Source of the DNA: Blastocladiella britannica
Lineage: Eukaryota > Blastocladiomycota > Blastocladiomycetes > Blastocladiales > Blastocladiaceae
Assembly: GCA_025349905.2 (NCBI GenBank)
Contig: MU625173.1
Location: forward strand, 1-10,140
Direction of reading: 5' to 3'
Length of the DNA: 10,140 nucleotides
The notes beneath the pieces were generated by a model, which made no database searches, was not told the DNA's origin, and worked only from the letters and a program-made list of their open reading frames with translations. Shown here piece after piece: positions 1 to 8,434 of this stretch; positions within the stretch are counted from its first letter, which is position 1, and every line of letters begins with the position of its first letter. The position numbers and the translations under genes are program-made.

Positions 1-18
1 AAAAAAAAAAAAAAAAAA
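1..18. repeat. A18 homopolymer at window start
   Basis: Eighteen A residues open the window, and a T12 run closes it at 10129-10140. Both probably mark assembly break points. The stop of copy A of the 7TM genes lies only 26 bp inside. Confidence 0.7.
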
Positions 19-43
19 GGACCCATAACTAGACTCCCATTTC

Positions 44-1281
44 CTATTCTGGGAACCTCACGGCCGAGACTCGGTGCACGGGTCCCACTCCACCGCCTCC
101 ATCTAGGGTACCTTCACCTCCTATTGTTGTTGCTGGTGCTGCTGTTGCTGATGCCGCTGCTGCTCCTGGAGACCCGCACCCAAATGGAGCGGACTTGACC
201 ACCGTTGCCACCCGTGACGTCCCACTCGACCTGACCCGGGATCGAGCCAGCAAGCCCTTGGACGCGGTGTTGTTGCGTCCGTGCATCACTTGGTTGAGTG
301 AAATGAGGAACCTGATAAGCTTCTGCTGCAGTGAGTACAACAGTAAGTGGTGCTTCAAAGAAAAAAACATACGTTGAAAACACGGCCAACCGGATCGCTT
401 CCGAGAAGTAATAGTAGGCCCAATATGGGTCGAGGCTCGGAGCAAGGAATTGGAGGAGTGCGTTGGAGATGGTCACGGCCACTCTACATATCATTCGTTC
501 GATAAGTCCAGCATCGCACCCATTCAAAGTTACAACATACTCCATGGGCAGGATGCACTGGATCTTATGCAACAGCATCCCGAGTCCCGCGCGCATCGAC
601 TTCCCGCCCACGTACGTGTGCGTGGACGACATGCGCAGGTATGCGATAAACAGCGCCGAAATGGCCACATTCAGAAACACATCGTACGCGCTCCAGATCA
701 TAAATACCTGGTTGATGTAGGTCGTGGAGTTGCCAGCAACTACGGTTCCAATATACACCACGTAAATGTAAAAATTGAAGATGAACGAGACGGTGACCGC
801 GGCGGTCATGACGCGGATGCTGCGTGGGATCCATGACTTGCACACTCGATATAGCCTTTATCAATTATTAGACATGTCCACTCGAGTAGATCGTAATAAT
901 AAAGACAAACCGCAACATATTCAAGATCGTAATTCCGATCCCGGCCGGCCACTGAAAGCACATTTCCAAAGTGACGGTCGCAGCGTACTGGTCGTGCGTG
1001 AGTGGAGCGGTGGTGGCCACATGGTTGAGCGAGTAGTCCAATGTTCGGCACACCACCAGAACCAGCAGTGCTCGGTAGTAAATGCCCCGGTTATGACGGA
1101 CCAGTCGCCATGATTGTTGGACCGCGTGCCAGTAAGTCAAGTACGTTGGAATCAAAAGGATCGCCTCGCCCGAGTACACAAATATTTCCTGCATTTCAAG
1201 GGGGTAAATCTCTCTGGCTTTTCTGAAAAACACAAATTGTTATCCGTTGTACTGCACACGAGTGAGGATTATTGGATCCAT
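44..1281 (-). CDS. Seven-transmembrane GPCR-like protein, copy A (5 exons)
   Basis: I do not recognise the family. Proposed exons on the minus strand are 1281-1258, 1188-911, 855-541, 483-373 and 311-44, giving 331 aa. The introns are 69 nt (GTGCAG...CAG), 55 nt (GTTTGT...AAG), 57 nt (GTATGT...TAG) and 61 nt (GTATGT...CAG). Introns 2-4 are well supported: each restores the frame and matches the position and phase of an intron in copy B. Seven hydrophobic segments are visible. Basic residues lie in the loops TM1-2, TM3-4 and TM5-6 and after TM7, so the positive-inside rule predicts N-out/C-in, the GPCR topology. Motifs shared with copy B include FQWPAGIGITILNMLR at the end of TM3 and FLISLNQVM in TM7. 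The cytoplasmic tail is rich in Arg/Ser and then Ala/Gly, the latter from a GCA/CAG-type repeat near 122-170. The 5' end is the weak point. Exon 1 (MDPIILTR) rests on matching copy B in length and phase, and its donor is poor. Otherwise translation could start at the ATG at 1194 (325 aa). A sensory or signalling receptor role is inferred from topology only. Confidence 0.72.
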
Positions 1282-1420
1282 ATATATTGGAGTCAAATAA
1301 AAGTTTGTGATCTTGGATTGGTGGAGCTCGCTAAGAGGCAGGCGGTTCGAGTTGGAATAAATTCCCACATTTTCAAGGGGGATCGGCGATTAATATTGTT
1401 TTATATATTACACTCCTACA
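1282..1420. promoter_or_regulatory. Spacer between the tandem 7TM genes
   Basis: This 139-bp gap holds the promoter and leader of copy A and the 3' end of copy B, both on the minus strand. It is AT-richer than the flanking exons. I see no convincing TATA box or other gene in it. Confidence 0.4.
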
Positions 1421-2614
1421 TCATCGTATGCCCTGACTGGATCGCATTTCAACCAAGTGCGTTGACGGTGGATGGTCTGGCAGCAATGCCGACCGCATCA
1501 CCTGTGAAGGATGTGATCTCACTCCGCCACCGGACCGACGGGCCTTGCCCGAAGTTGCCCTGGTCGACGTTGAGTTGCGGGTATTCATGACCTGGTTGAG
1601 TGAAATCAAGAACCTGTGTAGTAAAAAAATGAGCGAGATTTCTCATTGGGATTCCACTTCAAGGTAAAACAATGCTGTACGTGGAAAATACGACTAATCG
1701 GATCGCTTCCGAAAAGTAGTAGCACGCCCAGTACTGGTCCATCCATGGTGCAGTGAACTGAAGGAGTGCGTTGGAAATGGTAACGGTAACTCTACAGCGT
1801 GCCCACCAATGTCAGCATATCATTTTTTTGAGCGCAATTTTCTGGATACGTACTCGATAGGCAAGATCCATTGGATCTTGGTAATCAAGTGCTTCATCCC
1901 GACTCGCATAGTTCCCCCATCATCAACACTTCGCACCGAGGACGTGTGCAAGTACGCGAGAAACAAGCCCGAGACGGTAGCATTGATAAGCACGTCGCAC
2001 CCGCTCCAGACCATAAACAGCTGATTGATGAATGTCTGGTCGGCGCCCGAGATCACGTCGCCAATGAACACCACGTAAATGTACGCATTGAGCACGAACG
2101 ATGCGGCTACCGCCAGAACTAGCACGTGTACCAGGCGTGGGACCCACGACCTGCACACGCGGTAGAGCCTATACATAATTCTTTTAGAACGATATCTGTA
2201 TCCAAATGGACGTATACACACACACCTCAACATGTTCAAGATCGTGATCCCGATCCCGGCCGGCCACTGAAAGAACATTTGCGACACCACTACCGCCTTG
2301 TATGGGGTCGATAGGAGCTCGATATTGACGGCCACGTGTAAGAACGAGTAGTCGATGGCCCGACAAATCACCAGCGCTAGCAATATCCGGTAGTAGCTGA
2401 ACCGACCGTGAGGGTTGAGCCGCACCAGCCGCCAGGCCTGAAGGGCGGCATGGCCGTATGCCAAATACGTCGGCGCCAGTAAGACCGCCTCGCCAGCGTA
2501 TAGAAACGCTGGCTATTGTTTTATAAATGGGAACCGATCCTTGGTTGAATGAAAACGTTTGGATCGGAATTCGGATGAGTGACCACATACATTGGTGAAG
2601 ATTGCCTCGCTCAT
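1421..2614 (-). CDS. Seven-transmembrane GPCR-like protein, copy B (5 exons)
   Basis: This is a tandem paralogue of copy A. Exons on the minus strand are 2614-2591, 2512-2226, 2168-1854, 1791-1681 and 1613-1421, which join in frame to 309 aa. Introns are 78 nt (GTATGT...TAG), 57 nt (GTGTGT...TAG), 62 nt (GTACGT...TAG, with a CTGAC branch-like site) and 67 nt (GTACAG...CAG). Intron 1 is phase 0 and the other three are phase 2, as in copy A. The 57-nt intron contains no stop, so a plain ORF reads through it. Exon 1 encodes MSEAIFTN; the remaining exons carry seven hydrophobic helices, with basic residues on alternate loops (predicted N-out, C-in). Identity to copy A is high in TM3, in the TM3-4 loop (LYRVC-SW) and in TM7. 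The tail after FLISLNQVM is Ser/Thr/Arg-rich and quite unlike that of copy A. A short upstream ATG ORF (from 2677, 17 codons) ends just before the start. Function is unknown; receptor-like by topology only. Confidence 0.78.
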
Positions 2615-2780
2615 GGGATTTTGTCAGGTTGTTGCTGCTGTTTGTGACTTGGAGGAGGGGAAGTCACTTCCAACCATAGTGGATCGGATCCAACGCACCC
2701 CTTTCTACTTTTCAGCACCAACTGTACCACAAAAAATACAAAATATAGATATTGGAATAATGAAGAAGCGAATAAAACCG
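2615..2780 (-). promoter_or_regulatory. Promoter and leader of copy B; 3' end of the AT-hook gene
   Basis: The 166-bp gap separates the copy B start from the AT-hook stop. On the minus strand it is AT-rich distally (about 2700-2780), and it carries a short upstream ORF from 2677 that stops just before the copy B ATG. An optional 63-nt intron of the AT-hook gene (2722-2784, GTAACG...CAG) would lie here and replace that protein's final W with CWC. I see no clear branch site, so I did not adopt it. Confidence 0.35.
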
Positions 2781-4022
2781 TTACCACCCGTGAAAGCTCG
2801 CAAAGCACCAAGTGCACAGCGGGATCCCCAACCCCCCGGGGGTACCCGGCGGGGCCTTGCACCCAGTGCACACCACCACCTCCCCACCGACCTGCAAGCA
2901 CTTGTTTTCGCCGACGTGATCGCCAAACCCGCCATGCAAGTGCACGCAGCTCCAGCACAGGAGCGGTAGTGGTGGCGGCGATGCAGCCGATCCATCGGCG
3001 GTGGTCGAAGTGGCCAGATCACGCACCGTCGACGCTCCACCCCGCAGCACCGGAGCAGCACCGGTAGCCACCACGCGCATCGGGTGCTCCTGCGGCCCTC
3101 CCGTGGTCCGGGCAGCGCCCACTGCCGTCAGGTACTCGATAGCGGTATCGGAAACCACAAAATCGGTGGAATGCTGCAGATCGGCCACATCGGCCGGCAC
3201 GCGCGGCGGCGGCGGCAAAAGCGTAAACGCCGGTGCTCCTCGGGTGGCGGTTGCGGCGGCCGCCGGCGCCGACAACAATGAAGAAGCCGACGACGATAGT
3301 GGCGACGACGCTGCCGACGATGACGGTTGCGGCGGCGGCGGCGACGCAATCACCGGCCCATGGCCATGGCCGTTCTGCTGTTGTTGCTGCTGGTGCTCGA
3401 GCAAGCGCTCGGCATTGGACGGCCGCCCGCGCTTGGACCGTTTGGCTCCATTCGCCGCCCCGATCCCGGTAGCGGCAGTGCCGGTCGCCGAAGAAGATGA
3501 GGCCGACGACGAAGACGGTGGGAATGGCGGCACCGGCTCGCCCCGGGCCACGGCCGCCGCCGCCGCTGCGTACATGGCTGCATCCGACTTAGACGGGCGG
3601 CCGCGCTTGCGCTTGGGCAGAATCGCCGACAAAGCCGCCGATGCCGAGGATGACGACGTGGGAGGCGCAGTGGGAGGAGGTGCAATTGGGGGCGCAGTCA
3701 GTTGCGGAGACGCCGAGGCCGAGGTGGCGGTCGACACTGGTGCCGAGGCGGGGGCTGGCACGGCCGTGGGAGCCGACATGGTGGTGGTAGGGACAGTGGA
3801 GCTAGGGGGCGTGGGAGAGTATTGGCGCTGGTATTGCTGGTATTGCTCGCGCTGGTATTGCGGGTGGTGCTCCTGGTGCTCGTGCTCGTGCGGGCGCTGG
3901 GGGAGCGGGTGGTGGTACTGTTCCTGGTACTGCTGTTGCTGATGGTGGTGTAGTGGAGGCAGATGCTGCTGTTGTTGAGGCGGGTACGGCGGGTACGGCA
4001 GCGGGTGCTGCTGTGGATACAT
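2781..4022 (-). CDS. AT-hook protein with C-terminal cysteine cluster
   Basis: This is a 413-aa open frame starting ATG TAT CCA after an A-rich context. Residues 1-75 are Pro/Gln/His/Tyr-rich, and the middle is Ser/Ala/Pro-rich with Ala and Ser runs. Two AT-hook cores (GRP flanked by basic residues) lie at about 137-145 (KRKRGRPSK) and 194-203 (KRSKRGRPSN). AT-hooks bind the minor groove of AT-rich DNA, so a nuclear chromatin or transcription role is likely. Residues 356-406 hold seven cysteines spaced C-x2-C-x15-C-x9-C-x2-C-x14-C-x2-C with several His nearby, which suggests a zinc-binding fold that I cannot name. The gene is divergent from the F-box-like gene at 4378. Codon-repeat tracts leave long open frames on the opposite strand, but these read as low-complexity shadows. 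The C-terminus may be altered by an optional 63-nt intron (2722-2784). Confidence 0.8.
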   Translation of the reverse strand: MYPQQHPLPYPPYPPQQQQHLPPLHHHQQQQYQEQYHHPLPQRPHEHEHQEHHPQYQREQYQQYQRQYSPTPPSSTVPTTTMSAPTAVPAPASAPVSTATSASASPQLTAPPIAPPPTAPPTSSSSASAALSAILPKRKRGRPSKSDAAMYAAAAAAVARGEPVPPFPPSSSSASSSSATGTAATGIGAANGAKRSKRGRPSNAERLLEHQQQQQQNGHGHGPVIASPPPPQPSSSAASSPLSSSASSLLSAPAAAATATRGAPAFTLLPPPPRVPADVADLQHSTDFVVSDTAIEYLTAVGAARTTGGPQEHPMRVVATGAAPVLRGGASTVRDLATSTTADGSAASPPPLPLLCWSCVHLHGGFGDHVGENKCLQVGGEVVVCTGCKAPPGTPGGLGIPLCTWCFASFHGW

Positions 4023-4377
4023 TTTTACTGGTGGTACTTGAAGGCGCTGGAGAAGAATGAAAGATCGCCTTTCTCTTGAGGTACGAGGACTGCTGTTGGT
4101 CGGGCCGTGCTTCTCAAGGTCGGGTGGCAGCCAATTTTTTATTTTATTTTATTTTATGAAAAAGATATAACGAAAGAGAAGAAAAAAGTACAGGAGGTAC
4201 GAGGATGGATGGACCATTGACCCGGTATGAATTGACTTCTCCATTGGAGGGCGTCACCGCCTCTCCCTCTTCCCCTCGTCCCATTTCCGTCAAGTGCGCG
4301 GACAAGAAATGCTTTCTCTTTCATACGATAATCAACACAGCCAGCACAGACCTTTTGTTTCAATAATATTCCACAAA
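4023..4377. promoter_or_regulatory. Divergent intergenic region (AT-hook gene / F-box-like gene)
   Basis: These 355 bp without a gene lie between two divergent start codons. They hold a CCAAT box (4131-4135) followed by a T-run and ATTTT repeats (about 4135-4156), and an imperfect A/G-rich tract (4157-4190). A 12-bp direct repeat, GAGGTACGAGGA, occurs at 4078-4089 and 4194-4205. In fungi CCAAT is bound by the HAP/NF-Y complex. A shared promoter is inferred from layout. Confidence 0.5.
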
Positions 4378-6141
4378 ATGAACATTCTGGACCCGCCAGA
4401 CGACTTGCATGAAGATATTGCGCGATCCCTGGACGAAAAGGCAGTGGCCGCCATGAGGGCCGCGTCCCACGCTACTGCCGCCTCACGCCTGGTCCTGGCC
4501 AACCCCACGCACGCTGCTTATTTCGCACTGTGTCAGAATGACGCTGATCAATTCCACGCTATCATGCCACAGTATTTGGGCAGGTGCCGGGGCCGGCGCA
4601 CCCGAATGAACCGCCTCGCAGCCATAACCCTCTATGCTCAGCTTACGACGTGCTTGGTCCGCGGAAATATCGGGTTTCCCGGCCGATCATGGGCGCTGTT
4701 GAATGCCTGGTCGCATGACGCCGGCTTGATGACAGAGAGATTGATGCGTGAGCTGATGCAACTGGCACTGAGCCGGGGCGCATCGCGCGCGCTCGTGGCG
4801 CTGCTCAAGTATCGCGGAATGAACGCAATTCAACTTGTTGGTGGATATTAGAGCAACGCCAACCGGCCGTCTGCGTTTTTCAGACACCCGCGCATGATCG
4901 GCGACCCGCTGCGTGCCGAAATTGCATTGCACCTGTCACTCCCGCTGGCCCAACGCGCCAACTCTATGCCCGACTACGCTCAGGGACTGATGCAGTGTGA
5001 TTCTGCTCTGGCGCTGGCCTATCTCTCGGCACTCGACAATGGCCCTGCGTCAGTCCAACTCGTTGCGTGCATTCTCGAGCGAGGTAGCTCCCCGCAGGAA
5101 CCCAACCTTGCCCTCTTGGATATATTCAAGGATGCATATGACCTGTCGCGGCGGGAGCCTCCACATTTGGCATTACCTAACGAAACGCTCGAATTGGCTC
5201 GTGCTCGCCTGGAAGCGCACGTACATGGCGACTCGCACCTTGCGCAGCGGCTGGTGGACTGGATGGCACGCGTCGGTGCTTCTCTCATGCAACGTGCGTT
5301 GCTGGGGATCTTGAGCAACTCGATCGTTGATCTCCAGCTGGCAACGCCTGCATATCTGCACTGGGCAGCGAGGTACCTGGCGCGGGACACGGCCCTGCAG
5401 GCGTCACGTGTGCACCACGCTGTTGCTCAAGGGCTAAACTCGTTGCCAAGCAATGGAAAAGCCGCCAAGCTCGTCACTGCGTATCTGCGCGGGTTTCCCA
5501 TCGATTTGACGCATGCTTTTGGGACCGTAGATCCCCTGGATTGCCCCACGTGCCAAATATGCGCTGGCGACGAAACGAAGCAAGGGCAGCCGTGGTTCGT
5601 GAGGACCACACCTGCAACCGATCTCGATCTGGCCCTCGCCCGCCGCACCGCCGACGCAGCACTGCATACTTTGCTCGCCCAAGACCCGAACGCAGCGCAT
5701 AGAGCATGGATCCGAGTCCTCAACATCTGGTATTTGAACTGGGGTGCACTCTTTCGAGCGTGGGGCGAGCTTCATCGATCCGAGACCCAGCTGCTGGTGG
5801 ACGCCGGGGTTGTGCCGTTGGAATCGACGTGCGGACTCGGTGGCGCTGGGATTCACTTGGCGACGCTAGTGTCGGTGTACTTGAACCGGGTTTGCGGCAG
5901 CAAGTCTTTATGGCAAGCCAGGTTCGCGGGCGCGGTCGCGGCAGCTCGCGAGGTGTGGCCTGAGGTGGTTGCTGGGTGGCGGGTGGATGCACTGTTCGCT
6001 CAGCAAGTCCAAGCGTCGGTTTCTGCCCTCAGATTCCCTCTCACAGACCAGCACCTGCACAACGTTTTGGAGGCGCTTGCCAAGGCGGAGATCCCGGCTG
6101 ACATGACGCCTGAGGAGTTTCTTGCTTTTATAAAACAATAA
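4378..6141 (+). CDS. F-box-like N-terminus, long helical protein with CxxCxxC
   Basis: Exons 4378-4808 and 4884-6141 join in frame to 562 aa. The frame carries a TAG at 4849-4851, and removing a 75-nt intron (4809-4883, GTATCG...TTTTTCAG with a polypyrimidine end) both skips that stop and joins ...VALLK to HPRMIGDPL. Residues about 4-40 (DDLHEDIARSLDEKAVAAMR...) have the pattern of a degenerate F-box: a PP/DDL-type start, then hydrophobic residues and an LRAASR-like end. F-boxes bind Skp1 in SCF ubiquitin ligases. The rest is Leu/Ala-rich and probably all-helical, as in substrate-binding repeat regions, but no named repeat is certain. A CPTCQIC motif (Cys 364, 367 and 370) could bind metal. 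The ATG at 4378 in ccacaaaATGaac resembles the start of the F-box gene at 8435; an upstream in-frame ATG (4309) would add 23 residues. The stop is 6 bp from the convergent gene at 6148. Confidence 0.75.
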
Positions 6142-6147
6142 GTATCA

Positions 6148-6428
6148 TCATATTTTGAATCTTTTAATTTCAGAGAGGATCGACGCCAGGTCCTGGTCGT
6201 CGTTGGCTTGCAGTGCCGAAATCGTTTTACGGAGCCGCGCGTCCCTGTCATGTATCTTCCAAAAGGATGCAGAAAACGGTGGTGCGTCGCGCTGATGTGG
6301 CGTGCTCGTACTGCAGCAGGTTGAGGTTCGCTTGGCAACACAGACTTGGTGCACCGATCATTCAACACCAGTAGAGCAAGGGTTGCAGCGAGCGTCCGAA
6401 TCAGCTGGGCCTTGTGAAACGCAGCCAT
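6148..6428 (-). CDS. Possible small two-exon gene, unknown function
   Basis: Exons 6428-6355 and 6310-6148 join to 78 aa across a 44-nt intron (GTGCAC...CTGCAG, with a CTCAAC branch-like site). The N-terminus (MAAFHKAQLIRTLAATLALLVL) is hydrophobic or amphipathic. The C-terminal half (KIHDRDARLRKTISALQAND and onward) is a charged helix with heptad-like spacing, and it looks like real coding sequence. The donor is weak and the gene is short, so the model is tentative. An ATTTATA on the minus strand (rc of 6488-6494) lies about 60 bp upstream of the ATG. The stop codon is 6 bp from the stop of the convergent F-box-like gene, so the 3' UTRs must overlap. I cannot assign a family; a small helical subunit of a larger complex is one possibility. 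Confidence 0.4.
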
Positions 6429-6638
6429 CGTGGCTGGGTGATCGACGGCGGTCACGTTGGCGAGGAACTAGGCCGCGAGAGCTCGAATATAAATGGCCGT
6501 GTCCTTGGCCACCCGTTCAATTGATTGCGCAGAGGAGCGATAATTATAGAGCAAAATGTATCGTTTCTATATTTCCCCTGTGGATATGGTATTTTAAAAG
6601 GAGAACGGCTGAGGCCACACAAAGCAAAGAACGCTGCA
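6429..6638. promoter_or_regulatory. Spacer between the two minus-strand genes
   Basis: This 210-bp gap would carry the promoter of the small gene (TATA-like element at 6488-6494) and the 3' UTR of the C/H-module gene. I see no further gene in it. Confidence 0.3.
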
Positions 6639-8259
6639 TCAACGCCAACGTTGAGTCGCGGCCGGCGCAATGGGCGGCGGAAATGGCGTGGTCAATGCAA
6701 CTGGGGGCGGAAACGGCACAGCAGTCAGGGGCGGAAACCGTGTGGTCGGCGCAGTCGGTTGCTGCATATGCTGCTGCTGCTGCTGCTGCTGCTGCTTCTG
6801 GATGTACTGGTGCTGCTGGTGGTGGTGATTGTCGTGGTAGTGGTGGAACGTGGGCGCGGGCGGGTAAGGTGCAGTTGGGGACATCGCGGTTGACGAAAAC
6901 GCTGGCAAGGTTGATGCCACTGCGAACAGCTCTGCCAAGAAATATTTGGCAGATGGCGGCACCGAAAAGGAGACGACTGGCGAGGTTGCCGACGACGCGA
7001 CAGGCAAGGGCGGCGCCACCAAGGAGGAGAGCAGCGAAGTGGGTGCAGCAGTTGGTGTAACCAGCGAGGCCGGTGCTGCAAAGGACAAGACTGGTGAGCA
7101 CGGCGCCACCGCCAAGGACCGCGCTGGAGAGGACGACGCCGCCGACGACAGGACTGTCGAGGTTGGCACCGTGGGCGAGGTCGGCACTGCCAAAGACAAA
7201 GGCGGTGATGGCGGGTCCACAAAAGCCAAGACCGGCGAGGAGAGCGCTGCCACCAGGGAATCCCCCTCAGCGATTGGCGTCAACGGGTGCACATCGACAA
7301 ACGCTGCAATGGGCAAAGTGGGTTCCGCAATGGTGTCGCAATCCATGGCAGGACGCCTCGCCGAGGTTGTGCGCCGCGTTGCAGCACGGGACCGTGTGAC
7401 CATTCGAGGTGGAGCATGGTCAGTGGCAATGCGGTCGTCCAGGTCGTCGCCATCGTCGCTGTCGTCAATGCGCCTGCGTTTCGCATGCGTGCGGACGGGC
7501 CTGGCCGCCACCGCGGCCGTTTGAGTCGGGACCGCCACAATGTGTTTGCGATTGCCTCTGGTCGCGTTAGGCTCGTCCGACGCACGGACAGGAGGAGATT
7601 GGCCGCCGTCAATTCCATCGCGCTCTGCAGCCTCACGCATCCGCTGGCGCCGTGCCCGCCGTGTTGGCTGGTGCCGCCGCGAGCGCGCAAGCTTGTCCGC
7701 GGCGGAGCGCTGTTGATGCCGTGCCCGGTCGTATGCGTTTCCACAGTCCAAGCAGTATCTCTTGTTGCCGCGACGACGCTTCGTAGCCATATGCGGCTCG
7801 CAAGCGGAATTGCCAGGGCACTCGTACTCGACGGCATCGTTGTCCAGCTCGGCGAGCTGTTGCCACCACCCATGCTGGTACGCATTGGAGCAGTCCAGGC
7901 AATAGCGCACGCCCTTGGCCCGACGCCTCGTAGCCGTGTGCGGATCGCTATATTTGCTGCCAGGGCACTCATACGTTGGACTGTCTGAATCGATGCGTCG
8001 CTGGTGCCGTGCCCGTTTAAAGACCCGGGCATAGGCATTGTGGCAGTCCAAGCAGAAACGACAGCCCTTGCGCCGACGCCTTGTGGCTGTGTGCGGGTCG
8101 CAAACGGAGTTGCCAGGGCACTCATATGCCTGGTGTAGTGTATTTATTTGAGCAAAGCGGTTCCATTACGTGAAAAAAAAAGGTGCCAATTCATACCTGC
8201 ACTTCGTCCGCAGCAGCATTGAGGACAGAGGAGCCGTTGTCACTGTCGTCGTCCGACAT
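6639..8259 (-). CDS. Protein with three tandem C-x8-H-x12-C-x2-C modules and poly-Q tail
   Basis: Exons 8259-8197 and 8129-6639 join in phase 0 to 517 aa across a 67-nt intron (8130-8196, GTATGA...CAG). Exon 1 encodes an acidic start (MSDDDSDNGSS...). Exon 2 opens directly into three modules of about 50 residues. Each has YECPG, then a P-H-x-A-T-[RK]-R-R run, then [FY]-C-L-D-C-x-N-A-Y. The putative metal ligands are C25/H34/C47/C50, C76/H85/C98/C101 and C125/H134/C147/C150. Modules 1 and 3 have an extra Cys five residues after the first, separated from it by P-G-N-S-[VA]. A basic region follows (about 160-260) with a KRRRIDDSDDGDD stretch typical of a nuclear localisation signal. The rest is Ser/Ala/Pro/Thr-rich, with His and Gln runs near the C-terminus. 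I do not recognise the module. A nucleic-acid-binding zinc finger is inferred from ligand spacing and the dense Arg/Lys between ligands. Without the intron the start would be missed and the first module lost. Confidence 0.78.
6771..6795. repeat. CTG/CAG trinucleotide tract encoding poly-Gln
   Basis: About eight CTG units on the plus strand read as consecutive CAG (Gln) codons in the minus-strand C/H-module gene. Such tracts are prone to length change. Confidence 0.85.
7743..8129 (-). repeat. Three tandem coding repeats (C/H module)
   Basis: Three in-frame copies of a roughly 150-bp unit, with spacing of 51 and 49 codons between first cysteines. The DNA also repeats: near-identical GCCAGGGCACTC blocks occur at about 8112, 7961 and 7814 on the plus strand. 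This suggests internal duplication. Confidence 0.85.
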
Positions 8260-8434
8260 TATATTTCATGAAAATTGGTTGGTCGTCGTGAATCAAAACC
8301 GAAAGAGAGAGTCCGCCCATCTGCACACGCCCGAACGGCGCGAGAACCCTCCTATGCGGCGGTTGGGTGCTTGATCCCGCCGTGTTGAGCTATTTGCTGG
8401 CCGGCCAATGTTTCCTCTTCTTAAGTAAGTGATC
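8260..8434. promoter_or_regulatory. Divergent promoter (C/H-module gene / F-box gene)
   Basis: These 175 bp lie between divergent start codons. A CCAAT box lies at 8405-8409, about 26 bp before the F-box gene ATG. No TATA box is obvious. Confidence 0.4.

Noticed and set aside
114..845. Single 243-aa membrane protein ORF on the minus strand
   Set aside because: It reads through a 57-nt intron and into a 61-nt intron, so its C-terminal third is false. Copy B shows the true exon joins.
1820..2464. Copy B as a 214-aa protein ending in SRKLRSKK
   Set aside because: The start is a TTG, the end is intron sequence after a GTACGT donor, and it lacks exon 1 and TM7. The spliced model is complete.
1421..2614. 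Copy B as a pseudogene (stops and frame changes against copy A)
   Set aside because: All apparent stops and frame changes fall within introns with good splice signals, and the joined frame is intact.
3001..3942. 313-aa plus-strand ORF rich in Ala/Gly/Asp/Cys
   Set aside because: Opposite-strand shadow of the low-complexity codons of the AT-hook gene; it has no recognisable domain.
5434..5856. 140-aa minus-strand ORF inside the F-box-like gene
   Set aside because: Antisense shadow with no domain, while the plus frame is open for over 1.2 kb and continuous.
6302..7524. Plus-strand ORFs of 252 and 192 aa with Ala runs and Glu/Gly/Thr-rich repeats
   Set aside because: Shadows of the Pro/Ser/Gln-rich tail of the minus-strand C/H-module gene, driven by its codon repeats.
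7280..8125. 281-aa minus-strand ORF and 233-aa plus-strand ORF over the C/H modules
   Set aside because: Other frames of the same gene. They lack the conserved Cys/His spacing, which only the chosen frame keeps.
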